Below, in pieces: positions 8,828-17,400 of a stretch of 64,000 nucleotides of DNA (positions are counted from its first letter, which is position 1; the number at the start of each line of letters is the position of its first letter). The DNA lies in assembly GCA_963771595.1 (NCBI GenBank), contig CAVYUC010000012.1, positions 483,530-547,529 on the forward strand, in the 5' to 3' direction. The DNA comes from CAVYUC01 sp963771595 (lineage in GTDB: Bacteria; Bacteroidota; Bacteroidia; Bacteroidales; Prolixibacteraceae). A program made the position numbers and the translations under genes. The notes under the pieces were generated by a model. The model was given only the letters and a program-made list of their open reading frames with translations. It was not told the origin of the DNA and made no database searches.

Positions 8828-9529
8828 ATGGAAAACGATAAGTATTACAGTTTGGTTCCTTCAATTGGAGGAAGTTTTAGTTTCGCCTGGCGAAAAATAT
8901 TTGATAGAAGTTTTTTGCCGCTGCTGGTTACAGTAATTATTGCGGGCATTTTAAATGGTCCTTTTACCGCCAACTGGAAAGCCGACGGGGATTTTGGATA
9001 TAATTTTATTTGGTTTTTGCCGCTGGTATTGTTCGGGCTGGCCTATGGATTTTTATTTTTGCCGGTTATTAATTATGGCGAAAGGTTTGTTTTTCTGCAT
9101 GCCATTCGCGATGAATATGCCGATATTAAATTTTTATTTGAAGGTTTCCGGAAAAGTTATCTCAATATAATACTGGCTAATTTAATTGTATGGGCATTGA
9201 TTGTAATTGGGCTTGTGCTGTTTGTGATTCCGGGAATAATTGTAGCCTGCCGGCTCGCATTTGTGCCGTTTCTGGTGATGGATAAAGATTTGGAACCCAT
9301 GCAGGCTGTGGAAAAAAGCTGGCAAATGACGCGCGGTCATGGATGGAAAGTGTTCTGGATGGCCATTATTTCCTTTTTTATTGCCATTGCCGGTTTAATT
9401 GTATTTATTGTGGGAATTCTTTTTTCATTTATGTGGATACATTCAGCATTTGCAACACTCTACCAATCGGTTTTAAACCAGGATGAAATAAATAATCCAA
9501 TCCCGATTTTAGGAGTAAACGAAGTATAA
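8828..9529 (+). CDS. Multi-pass membrane protein of unknown function
   Basis: 233 residues from ATG 8828, preceded by the A-rich leader typical of this genome; an upstream ATG at 8792 would add a Lys-rich, non-conserved stretch. Four to six hydrophobic helices are visible, with the motif RLAFVPFLVMDKDLEPMQAV followed by EKSWQMTRGHGWKVFW. This pattern is seen in the DUF975/YciC-like and glycerophosphodiester phosphodiesterase membrane-domain families. No catalytic residues are evident. It is transcribed divergently from the LuxR-type regulator and followed by a strong terminator, so it is probably monocistronic. Confidence 0.75.
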   Translation: MENDKYYSLVPSIGGSFSFAWRKIFDRSFLPLLVTVIIAGILNGPFTANWKADGDFGYNFIWFLPLVLFGLAYGFLFLPVINYGERFVFLHAIRDEYADIKFLFEGFRKSYLNIILANLIVWALIVIGLVLFVIPGIIVACRLAFVPFLVMDKDLEPMQAVEKSWQMTRGHGWKVFWMAIISFFIAIAGLIVFIVGILFSFMWIHSAFATLYQSVLNQDEINNPIPILGVNEV

Positions 9530-9556
9530 GTTTTATAACGAAATCAGTAAAGTTGA

Positions 9557-9582
9557 AGCCTGGAATTTTTTCCGGGCTTTTT
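9557..9582 (+). terminator. Intrinsic terminator after the 8828 gene
   Basis: Stem AGCCTGGAA (9557-9565) and TTCCGGGCT (9570-9578) with one G-U pair, a 4-base T loop, and a T-rich tail to 9582. Confidence 0.85.
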
Positions 9583-9704
9583 CTATTATCTCTTTATCTT
9601 TGTTATATTTTAATGATATAGAGGATAAATCGTTTTAATTGTTTTGGAGCAATTTCTACAGATTCATAATATATATATCTATTACTGAATATTAACTTTA
9701 TTAC

Positions 9705-12602
9705 ATGCAGGTGAAACAACTTTTTCTTTTTCTTCTTTTTTTGGCGATAACAGGCGGAGCAGGAGCACAATATTTTCAAACGGGCGAAGATCCGGCTTCC
9801 ATAAAATGGCGGCAAATAAATACGGAAAATTTCCAGTTAATATATCCCGATTATTATGAATCCCAGGCCAATGAACTTGCCGCAGTACTGGAAGAAGTTT
9901 ATCAGTATGGCGGAAATACACTTCATCATGAACCACAAAAAATATCAGTTATTCTGCACACACAAACTGTTCAGTCAAATGGACTGGTGGCCTGGGCGCC
10001 AAAGCGAGTGGAGTTTTATACCACTCCGCACCAGTCAATTTATCCGCAAAACTGGCTGGAACAACTCGCGCTGCACGAATTCCGGCATCTGGTACAAATT
10101 GATAAAATCAACGAAAATTTACCTGAACTGATTAAACTCATTCTGGGGCAGCAGGGTACCGCTTTGGTTTTTGGGGTTCACCTTCCATGGTGGTTTATTG
10201 AAGGCGATGCAGTGGTAACCGAGACTGCTTTAAGCAAATTTGGGCGCGGAAGATATCCTTCATTTTTAATGGAACACCAGGCACAGGTAGTTGAAAAAGG
10301 TGTTTTTTCGTACGACAAAGCTTATTTTGGCTCTTACCGCGATTTTGTACCCAATCGTTATAAATTGGGATACTACCTGGTTGGAGGCTCAAGAGCAATA
10401 TTTGGCAGCGGATTGTGGGATTCGGTGCTGGTTAATATTGGCAAAAAACCGGTTTCATTCTCTCCAATGAACAGTGTGTTAAAAAGTAAAACCGGTTATC
10501 GAAAGGCTTCATTGTATCATTTTATTTTCGACAGCCTTCAGCAGGTTTGGTTGCAGCAAGACCGGAATTATCATTCATTGCCGTTCGATGTAATTTCACC
10601 CCCTGCGGATATTTACACCAGCTATCAGTTCAACCACTGGTTAAACGATTCAACCTTGTTTTCGTACAAAACATCGTTCGATCAAATTCCTTCTTTTGTA
10701 AAAATTGATAAATCCGGTAAAGAAAAAGTATTGTATCAGCCGGGAATAATTTTTAATGAATCGGTAAGTTACAGGGACAGTTTAATTGTTTGGTCCGAAC
10801 AAATACCCGATCCGCGATGGACACACAGCGGCAAATCGTTGATCAGAATATGGAATTCAGAAACAGGTTTGTTAACCGAAATTGACACTGAATTTAAAGG
10901 TTTTAGTCCTGCCGTTTCGCACGATAAAACAAAGGTTGCCGTTGTGGAAGCCGATTTTTCAAACCATTATTACATTTCAATATATGATTGTAAAACTGGT
11001 GATTTGCTGAACCGTTTTCAAACTAGAAATGATAATTATTTCTTTTCGCCGGAATGGATAAATGCCAATGAATTAGCGTTAGTTGTACTTACTGAAAAGG
11101 GCAAACAGCTGGACAAACTCAATTTGGGCACGGGAAATTTTGAACTTCTTTTAGATGAAAATTACGGCGACCTGAAACATTTAAAAGCGGTAGGAAACAA
11201 CCTGTATTTCATAAGCAGCTACACCAGTAAAAATGGCTTGTTCAGATTAAATCTCGAAGATAAATCTGTTGTTCAGGTGTACGAGCCGCGTTTCGGAGTT
11301 GAATCGCCTGCAGTTTCGCCAAATCGAAATAAAATAGTTTTAAGTGATTATACGGCTGAAGGTTTTCGTTTGATTGCAATAACTGCAGATCCGGAGCATG
11401 AAATTCCTGTTGAAAATGTTGAGAAAGGAAATTATCCGCTGGCGGCAAAATTAACCGAGCAGGAGCCGGGCCAACCCGATTTTACTGATTTGGAAACGAG
11501 AGATTACCAATCAAAAGGCTATAGCAAGCCGGCACATTTATTTAATTTTCACAGTTGGGCGCCGGCATTTATTGATGTTGCTTCTTACGAAATTTTACCG
11601 GGAGTTAGTCTGATGTCGCAAAATAAATTGGGAACTTCGGAAACAATACTGGGATATAAATGGAATGTGACAGAAAGAGCCGGACAATTTTATGCTGCTT
11701 ACAAATACAAAGGCTGGTATCCGGTTTTTAATTTTGAAATTAGCACCGGAAACCGCGCCTCCGAATACAGATTAATAAATCAGACAAAAAATGAATATGG
11801 CGAAATTATAAAGCAGGATACCACCAACGAACGGTTTTTATGGGGAGAAACAAATGCCGGCATCGATGTTAATGTTCCGCTGAAACTCTCGAAAGGCCGC
11901 TTCAACCGGTTGCTCCAGCCCGAAATCAGTTATGATTTTACCTTGTACAAACATAAAGAATCGACACCACATGGATTTTACGAAGGCAACTTTCAGTCGT
12001 TAAAATACAGGTTGTATTTTTATCAGTTACTTAAGCAAAGTCAGCGCGATGTATATCCCGATTTTGGAGTGGTTGTCGATATTGGCTACCGGCATTCACC
12101 CTTTGGTACAACAAGTTTTGGAAATATGGCAACGGTTCAGTCGAATTTGTTTTTACCCGGAATATTAAAAAATCATGGAATAAAAATATATGGCGGAGTG
12201 CAGGATAAAAACATGAATAAAAATTATGGATTTAGTGATGCAATTCGGTATCCGCGAGGATGGGGAAGCATCAGAACCACCCGAATGTACAGTGTTGCAA
12301 CAGATTATAAAATGCCGCTTGTTTATCCTGATTGGAATGTAAAAGGATTGTGGTATTTAAAGCGGCTAAATATGGATTTGTTTGCAGATTTTGCTCAATT
12401 GCAGGGGAACACCTATCAAAATAATGAGCCGGTTGGCACTTTTACCAGTTCAATTTCTTCACTGGGTTTTGAGTTAACCGCAGATGCAAATGTCCTTCGT
12501 TTTTATGCCCCGGTAAATATTGGATTCCGAACTTCGTACCTGCCCAAAATAGATGATTTTTATTTCGATTTTCTTTTTTCACTCAACCTTACTTCTTTTT
12601 AA
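9705..12602 (+). CDS. Secreted HExxH peptidase-like / beta-propeller / outer-membrane barrel protein
   Basis: 965 residues with a signal peptide (about 1-21). Residues 124-128 are HEFRH, an HExxH zinc motif, in LALHEFRHLVQIDK. About 38 residues on comes WWFIEGDAV (Glu166), fitting the W-x-x-E-G third-ligand pattern of the gluzincin peptidase-MA group. Residues about 290-570 look like a TolB/DPP-IV-type propeller (SPAVSPNRNKIVLSDYTAEG). The last 350 residues alternate like an outer-membrane barrel and end in Phe. Bacteroidota encode such proteins, often called TolB-like, but their substrates are unknown. It overlaps the convergent metallophosphoesterase gene by 24 bp. Peptidase activity is inference from motifs. 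Confidence 0.78.
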   Translation: MQVKQLFLFLLFLAITGGAGAQYFQTGEDPASIKWRQINTENFQLIYPDYYESQANELAAVLEEVYQYGGNTLHHEPQKISVILHTQTVQSNGLVAWAPKRVEFYTTPHQSIYPQNWLEQLALHEFRHLVQIDKINENLPELIKLILGQQGTALVFGVHLPWWFIEGDAVVTETALSKFGRGRYPSFLMEHQAQVVEKGVFSYDKAYFGSYRDFVPNRYKLGYYLVGGSRAIFGSGLWDSVLVNIGKKPVSFSPMNSVLKSKTGYRKASLYHFIFDSLQQVWLQQDRNYHSLPFDVISPPADIYTSYQFNHWLNDSTLFSYKTSFDQIPSFVKIDKSGKEKVLYQPGIIFNESVSYRDSLIVWSEQIPDPRWTHSGKSLIRIWNSETGLLTEIDTEFKGFSPAVSHDKTKVAVVEADFSNHYYISIYDCKTGDLLNRFQTRNDNYFFSPEWINANELALVVLTEKGKQLDKLNLGTGNFELLLDENYGDLKHLKAVGNNLYFISSYTSKNGLFRLNLEDKSVVQVYEPRFGVESPAVSPNRNKIVLSDYTAEGFRLIAITADPEHEIPVENVEKGNYPLAAKLTEQEPGQPDFTDLETRDYQSKGYSKPAHLFNFHSWAPAFIDVASYEILPGVSLMSQNKLGTSETILGYKWNVTERAGQFYAAYKYKGWYPVFNFEISTGNRASEYRLINQTKNEYGEIIKQDTTNERFLWGETNAGIDVNVPLKLSKGRFNRLLQPEISYDFTLYKHKESTPHGFYEGNFQSLKYRLYFYQLLKQSQRDVYPDFGVVVDIGYRHSPFGTTSFGNMATVQSNLFLPGILKNHGIKIYGGVQDKNMNKNYGFSDAIRYPRGWGSIRTTRMYSVATDYKMPLVYPDWNVKGLWYLKRLNMDLFADFAQLQGNTYQNNEPVGTFTSSISSLGFELTADANVLRFYAPVNIGFRTSYLPKIDDFYFDFLFSLNLTSF

Positions 12603-13781
12603 TGTAATAAGCGTAAGTTCAGCAGGCATATCAATTCTCCAAGGAATACCAATTGTTCCCAATCCAACATTGGTGTAAAGCACATTTTTTCCCGACTGGT
12701 AAATTCCTCCCCAGTTTTTACGGGTCAGGTATGCTATGCTGAACGGAATACCGGCGGTTTTTATTCCCCACTGAAATCCATGGGTATGCCCCGATAATGT
12801 CAATTCTATCGGTTCTTTATCTTTAATTTTCGATTCCCAGTGCGCCGGATCGTGCGACATCAGAATAATGAAAGCATTTTTTGGAATTCCTATCGTGGCC
12901 TTTTCCAAATCGGCATACTGCGGAAATGGCGGATGTCCCCAGTTTTCAACACCAATCAAAAAAACTGAATCTGTACCATTTTTAAGTACAACGTTTTCAT
13001 TACGTAAAAGATCAAACCCGAATCTTTCTTCTGCATCAATAATTTCCTGTAAATTTTGTGTCTTTTCCTGCGGCGTTTTCCATCGGGTATAGTCACCATA
13101 ATCATGGTTTCCCAATACCGAAAAACTTAAAACATTGCTGGTCATTTTTTGAAATGGAACTTCCCAGCCGTTGGTTTCCCGCGAAAAATTATTGACCATA
13201 TCTCCCGTAAATAAAACCAAATCAGGCTGAAACTTTTCCATATTCATTTGTGCATTTTCCAGCAACTGATTTGTTTTTAAAAAACTTCCTAAATGAATAT
13301 CGGATATTTGCGCAATTTTGTAGTTGTCAAAACTCTCCGGTAAATTCGGGAATTCAATCATAATTTCGTTTATCCTCAGTTTGTTTTGCCCCAAAAAAGT
13401 ACCGGAAACCATAATTAATATGAGAGCAACCGAAATAATCAATCCGGAATATAAAACGGATTTTCGTTTTCTCCTACGTTCAACCACATAATGAATTAAT
13501 AAAGCGAGAGTTAAGGGAATTTTTGAAAAAAAGTCGATGAAAAGGATCAGGTTAAAATAGAAATAAACAGTATAATCCGTGGCCGTACGAGGTTGCATTG
13601 GATAAATGTACAAAAACACGAAACTTAGAAGTAGGATAAAATTATACGACCAAAAAATCCATTTCGACATTTTTCGGAACCTTTCCGATGTGAGTTGTAT
13701 TAAATTTTTATATGCACCAAAGGTGATTAAAAAATAAAACAGCAAAAACAACGAAATATAGAGTAGTGCAAATGATCTCAT
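12579..13781 (-). CDS. Membrane-bound metallophosphoesterase
   Basis: 400 residues. Four hydrophobic helices (to about residue 130) precede a calcineurin-like phosphoesterase domain. All blocks are present: QISDIHLG (D-x-H), LFTGDMVNN (G-D), VLGNHDYG (G-N-H-D), MSHDP, and TLSGHTHGFQWG (G-H-x-H). These residues bind two metal ions. The layout matches the YkuE/YaeI group, some of which hydrolyse UDP-diacylglucosamine or other phosphodiesters; the substrate here is not determined. Its 3' end overlaps the end of the gene on the other strand. Confidence 0.9.
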   Translation of the reverse strand: MRSFALLYISLFLLFYFLITFGAYKNLIQLTSERFRKMSKWIFWSYNFILLLSFVFLYIYPMQPRTATDYTVYFYFNLILFIDFFSKIPLTLALLIHYVVERRRKRKSVLYSGLIISVALILIMVSGTFLGQNKLRINEIMIEFPNLPESFDNYKIAQISDIHLGSFLKTNQLLENAQMNMEKFQPDLVLFTGDMVNNFSRETNGWEVPFQKMTSNVLSFSVLGNHDYGDYTRWKTPQEKTQNLQEIIDAEERFGFDLLRNENVVLKNGTDSVFLIGVENWGHPPFPQYADLEKATIGIPKNAFIILMSHDPAHWESKIKDKEPIELTLSGHTHGFQWGIKTAGIPFSIAYLTRKNWGGIYQSGKNVLYTNVGLGTIGIPWRIDMPAELTLITLKRSKVE

Positions 13782-14690
13782 TAGTTTTTAATTTGATTTT
13801 GAATTAATCTGTTTGGTAAACTACACATCTAAAAATCATTGTAATATTCAATACTTCAGTTCATTAACTGCGAAATTCACATGTTTTTGGCCGCTGAGAA
13901 TTAAATATTTAAAAAATTATGTGCATTTACCTGTTAAAAATACAACGAAAAAGGGATAAAGTTAAAATGAGTGCGGAAATAATCCGGCTTCATTATATTA
14001 TCGTATCCAAACAAAAGTAAATGTTCCAATTTTAATTTTTCAAAAATTTATTAAAAAATGAAAACATGCAAAAGTTCATGTTAACATTTTAATACGAGCA
14101 GAAGAGGGGAACAAATGCAGAAATGTAAAATTAAAATATCATATTACATATCGTAAACTATTAATAAATACTTATGTGAACATACTTAAACGCCAGTCAT
14201 GGGGGAAATGTAAATAAAAGTAAAGCCCGAAATCATATTTGTTACAAATGTACTTTTCGAAAATCATAAATGTTGTATAGTCATGTAAACATTATAGAAT
14301 AAACACCAACACTTCCTTTGTCTTAAATGTATATTTATTCATTAACAGGTCTCGATGAGTTCTGCGTTTAATTGATTGATGCAAAGTATTCTGAGTTGCC
14401 TGCGGGATTTGATGCTATATTTAATATATAAAATTAAAGTTCATAAAATCAATTATTTACTTATAATTATATAAAGTGTTTTGTAAGTTATTGATGCAAA
14501 TTGGGCAAAATCAAATAAATCATCTGATTATTACAAATTAAATTATTTTCAATCAGTTATATACAATGTGCTAATTAAAGTCATTTGAAGTTCTGCATTT
14601 TGGCTTATTTCGGGCTTTATAAAAGGTTTTCAGGATTGCTGGTAACAAGTAATTGTTTTTGACCGGATTTTATTCAAAAATATATTTTGG
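13782..14690. other. Long A+T-rich intergenic region, no gene recognised
   Basis: About 900 bases with stops in all frames and no open frame of note. It contains a perfect 13 bp inverted repeat, TAAAGCCCGAAAT at 14221-14233 and ATTTCGGGCTTTA at 14607-14619, about 370 bases apart, and several isolated TAnnTTTG-like hexamers. It separates a minus-strand gene from a plus-strand regulator, so it must hold both of their promoters. Confidence 0.6.
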
Positions 14691-14696
14691 AATATG

Positions 14697-14727
14697 TTGG
14701 AATTGTTAAAGAAGAAAATTACATTTG
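14697..14727 (+). promoter_or_regulatory. Promoter of the XRE regulator
   Basis: TTG at 14697-14699, 20 bases, TACATTTG at 14720-14727: a good match to the Bacteroidota consensus. The start of transcription would be near 14734, about 19 bases before the ATG at 14753. This supports that start over the upstream in-frame ATG at 14693. Confidence 0.65.
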
Positions 14728-14752
14728 TATATTTCTATTTTGCATTTTCACT

Positions 14753-15172
14753 ATGAAAGACAGGATAAAACAATTCATCGATTACAAAGGTATATCAGCC
14801 GGAGATTTGGCATCTGAGCTGGACGTACAGCGTTCCAATATATCTCATATACTGAATGGAAGAAACAAACCTGGAGCGGCATTCATAGAAAAATTTTTGC
14901 TGGTATTTCCTGATTTAAATGCACGCTGGTTGTTAACCGGCGAAGGAAATATGGTAAACAGCGAAACTTCCAGGCCTGAAATAAATCCGGATAATTCAAC
15001 CGCAGTGCAAGCTGCACCGGAAATAACTGAAACTGCACCTCCAAAAACAACAAAAAGCCATCACCTTAATAATCAGCCTGAAGTAAAGCAACAATCTCCG
15101 CATTCAAAGGCTTTGGACAAAGTGTTACTGTTGCATTCTGATGGTACATTCGTTTTGTATAAACCCGAATAG
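14753..15172 (+). CDS. XRE-family helix-turn-helix regulator
   Basis: 139 residues from ATG 14753. The N-terminal 65 residues form an HTH_3/XRE fold: MKDRIKQFIDYKGISAGDLA, then SELDVQRSNISHILNGRNKPG (recognition helix, given in two parts), then FLLVFPDLNARWLLTGEG. That last stretch is the typical Bacteroidota ending NPxWLLTGEGxM. The rest (70-139) is low-complexity, rich in Pro, Thr and Gln, and probably disordered, with a short conserved-looking tail KALDKVLLLHSDGTFVLYKP. A DNA-binding role is well supported; targets are unknown. It stands alone, with a candidate small RNA gene directly downstream. Confidence 0.88.
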   Translation: MKDRIKQFIDYKGISAGDLASELDVQRSNISHILNGRNKPGAAFIEKFLLVFPDLNARWLLTGEGNMVNSETSRPEINPDNSTAVQAAPEITETAPPKTTKSHHLNNQPEVKQQSPHSKALDKVLLLHSDGTFVLYKPE

Positions 15173-15246
15173 ATTCTCAATTTGTAATTTTGTTACTTAT
15201 GTCAACAAAAAATGTTCTACAATATAAAATTATTTTGCCTTAAAAG

Positions 15247-15277
15247 TTTGCAAATGTAAATTTAAGGTTTACATTTG
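15247..15277 (+). promoter_or_regulatory. Promoter with consensus -33/-7, no ORF behind it
   Basis: TTTG at 15247-15250, exactly 19 bases, TACATTTG at 15270-15277. It lies 75 bases after the XRE gene and about 110 bases before a strong terminator, with no reading frame between the two. Confidence 0.65.
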
Positions 15278-15283
15278 TACTGT

Positions 15284-15413
15284 ACATTATTATACTGACA
15301 GGATGGTAAAAATTAATATAGTTTAGATTTGCAAACCCAAGTAGATTTTAGTTAAGTTAGTTACCAGAATTAAACAGAAGATAAAAGACCGTTAATTTTT
15401 TAACGGTTTTTTT
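15284..15413 (+). ncRNA. Candidate small RNA gene between XRE regulator and pyrK
   Basis: A consensus promoter (15247-15277) is followed after about 110 bases by an intrinsic terminator, and pyrK then has its own -7 element (TATCTTTG, 15465-15472). The predicted transcript is about 130 nucleotides, has no plausible ORF, and contains a possible long-range pairing GGTAA (about 15303) with TTACC (about 15361). It resembles no RNA family I can name; 6S RNA is longer. It could also be a terminated leader for pyrK-pyrD. Moderate confidence in transcription, none in function. Confidence 0.45.
15388..15413 (+). terminator. Intrinsic terminator before pyrK
   Basis: CCGTTAA-TTTT-TTAACGG followed directly by a run of Ts. 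It ends transcription started at 15284 before the pyrK promoter. Confidence 0.85.
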
Positions 15414-15464
15414 ATTTGGATTTATTTGAACATACTACGTTTTTTCAAGAATGGGTTATTTCTA

Positions 15465-15472
15465 TATCTTTG
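15465..15472 (+). promoter_or_regulatory. -7 element of pyrK
   Basis: TATCTTTG, a perfect TAnnTTTG, 18 bases before the pyrK ATG; the -33 region is only weakly matched. The transcript would have a very short leader. Confidence 0.55.
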
Positions 15473-15490
15473 CCGCAAATATATTTTATA

Positions 15491-16270
15491 ATGTATAAGA
15501 AGTCGGTTGAAGATTTTATAGTAGTTGAAAATATCCGGTTAAACACAACCAATTATTTACTCCGTTTAAAAACTGACAATACATTACCAACTGTAAAACC
15601 CGGGCAGTTCGTTAATATTGAAGTCAAAAATACCAGCGAAGTTTTTTTACGCCGGCCTTTTTCAATATTTGAAGTAGATTACAACTCAAATTCGTTATCG
15701 TTAATTGTAAAAATACTGGGGCGGGGTTCTAAAAAACTGACAGAACTGAAATCCGGAGAAATGTTAAGTCTGATTTATCCGCTCGGAAAAAATTTTACCT
15801 TTCCCGAACAAAACGACAAAATTTTACTGATTGGTGGAGGAAGTGGAGTTGCACCAATGCTTTTTCTGGCAAAAGAGGCCGGATTACCGGTTGAAAATGT
15901 AGACATTCTGCTTGGAGCACGCACGAAAGAAGATCATATTGATATTGTTGAATATCGTAAGTATGGAAATTTTTATTTTACAACAGAAGACGGTTCACTG
16001 GGCGAAAAAGGATTTGTTATTCATCATTCGGTATATAAAAATCTGCAGTCGTATAACCGCATTTATGCCTGTGGCCCTGAACAAATGATGAAAGCGGTTG
16101 CAAAAGATGCAAAGGCTGCTGATGTTTTTTGCGAAGTGTCGCTTGAAAATCTGATGGCCTGTGGTTTTGGTGTATGTTTGTGCTGTATTGAACCTACTGT
16201 GAAAGGTAATTTATGTGTTTGTACAGAAGGTCCTGTATTCAATATTAAAGATTTAAAATGGCAGATTTAA
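15491..16270 (+). CDS. pyrK: Dihydroorotate dehydrogenase electron-transfer subunit
   Basis: 259 residues from ATG 15491, which follows directly on the -7 element; an upstream in-frame start would include the promoter. Ferredoxin-reductase-like layout: FAD-binding RRPFSIFEV, nucleotide-binding LIGGGSGVAPMLFLAKEAG and YACGPEQMMKAV, and a C-terminal [2Fe-2S] site in ENLMACGFGVCLCC with CVC further on. PyrK passes electrons from the PyrD FMN to NAD in class 1B dihydroorotate dehydrogenase (pyrimidine synthesis). It overlaps pyrD by 13 bases. Confidence 0.94.
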   Translation: MYKKSVEDFIVVENIRLNTTNYLLRLKTDNTLPTVKPGQFVNIEVKNTSEVFLRRPFSIFEVDYNSNSLSLIVKILGRGSKKLTELKSGEMLSLIYPLGKNFTFPEQNDKILLIGGGSGVAPMLFLAKEAGLPVENVDILLGARTKEDHIDIVEYRKYGNFYFTTEDGSLGEKGFVIHHSVYKNLQSYNRIYACGPEQMMKAVAKDAKAADVFCEVSLENLMACGFGVCLCCIEPTVKGNLCVCTEGPVFNIKDLKWQI

Positions 16271-17169
16271 GTATAAAGTTACATAATCTTACATTGAAAA
16301 ACCCGGTTATGCTGGCATCCGGAACTTGCGGATTTGCGGAGGAAATGAACGATTTTTACGATGTTTCGCAGGTAGGCGGCATTTTTCTGAAAGGAACAAC
16401 TCCGCGAAACCGCGATGGAAATAATTATCCCAGGATGGCTGAAACTCCTTCCGGAATGTTAAATGCGGTTGGTTTACAAAATAAAGGAATCGATTACTTT
16501 ATACAACATACTTACCCGCGCATTAAGGATTATGATACCCCGCTCATTGTTAACGTCAATGGATCAACAGTTGAAGAGTATATTGAAGTAACAGAGAAAG
16601 TAAACGAACTGGAGAAAATACCGGCAATAGAATTAAACATTTCGTGTCCAAATGTAAAGGAAGGCGGAATGGCTTTCGGTGTAAGTTGTCCAAGTGCCGA
16701 GGCAGTAACACGCGAAGTTAGAAAAGCGTACAAAAAAACGCTCATTGTAAAACTGTCGCCAAATGTTACTGACATAACTGAAATTGCAAAAGCAGTGGAA
16801 GGACAGGGTGCTGACAGTGTTTCGCTGGTTAATACTTTTTTGGGAATGGCAGTCGACTCAGAAAAACGTATACCTTTATTATCGACAATAACCGGGGGTT
16901 TGTCGGGGCCGGCAATAAAACCGATTGCGCTGCGGATGGTTTGGCAGGTTTATCATGCGGTAAAAATTCCAATTGTTGGAATGGGCGGAATTATGAACAC
17001 TGCCGATGCCATTGAATTCATGCTTGCCGGTGCAACTTCGGTGCAGGTTGGAACCGCAATTTTTAAAGATCCGTTTATCCCTTTAAAAATAATTGAAGGA
17101 GTAAACGAATATCTTGAACGACATAAATTGCAGTCGGCCAGTGAATTGATTGGTGCATTACAAATGTAA
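16258..17169 (+). CDS. pyrD: Dihydroorotate dehydrogenase B, catalytic subunit
   Basis: 303 residues. FMN-barrel motifs of class 1B are present: KGTTPRNRDGNNYPRMAET, MLNAVGLQN, the active-site Cys in ELNISCPNVKEGG, VKLSPNVTD, GGLSGPAIKPIALRMV and the phosphate-binding GMGGI. It oxidises dihydroorotate to orotate, the fourth step of pyrimidine biosynthesis, with PyrK as redox partner. The start lies inside the 3' end of pyrK, so the two are translationally coupled. Length is normal. Confidence 0.96.
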   Translation: MADLSIKLHNLTLKNPVMLASGTCGFAEEMNDFYDVSQVGGIFLKGTTPRNRDGNNYPRMAETPSGMLNAVGLQNKGIDYFIQHTYPRIKDYDTPLIVNVNGSTVEEYIEVTEKVNELEKIPAIELNISCPNVKEGGMAFGVSCPSAEAVTREVRKAYKKTLIVKLSPNVTDITEIAKAVEGQGADSVSLVNTFLGMAVDSEKRIPLLSTITGGLSGPAIKPIALRMVWQVYHAVKIPIVGMGGIMNTADAIEFMLAGATSVQVGTAIFKDPFIPLKIIEGVNEYLERHKLQSASELIGALQM

Positions 17170-17400
17170 ACTTCATTGCAGGAATCTGTTTTTTACAATA
17201 TACACCCTTCATTTTTTTGTTCTTTTTATAGCCTTTTTTTCCCGGTATTTGTTGTTGAAGTAAATAAGCTTTTAAAGCAGGTATTAAATGAAAAGATAAA
17301 TGACTATTTAAAACAAAAATTGCAATGTGAACATTTCAATTTAAGCAATGTTTAATAAGGCGTAAATAGCAATTAACCGAATAATAAATCATAAAAAACG

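Noticed and set aside
15284..15413. The small RNA candidate as 6S RNA
   Set aside because: It is shorter than known 6S RNAs and lacks the long, near-symmetrical hairpin with a central bubble.
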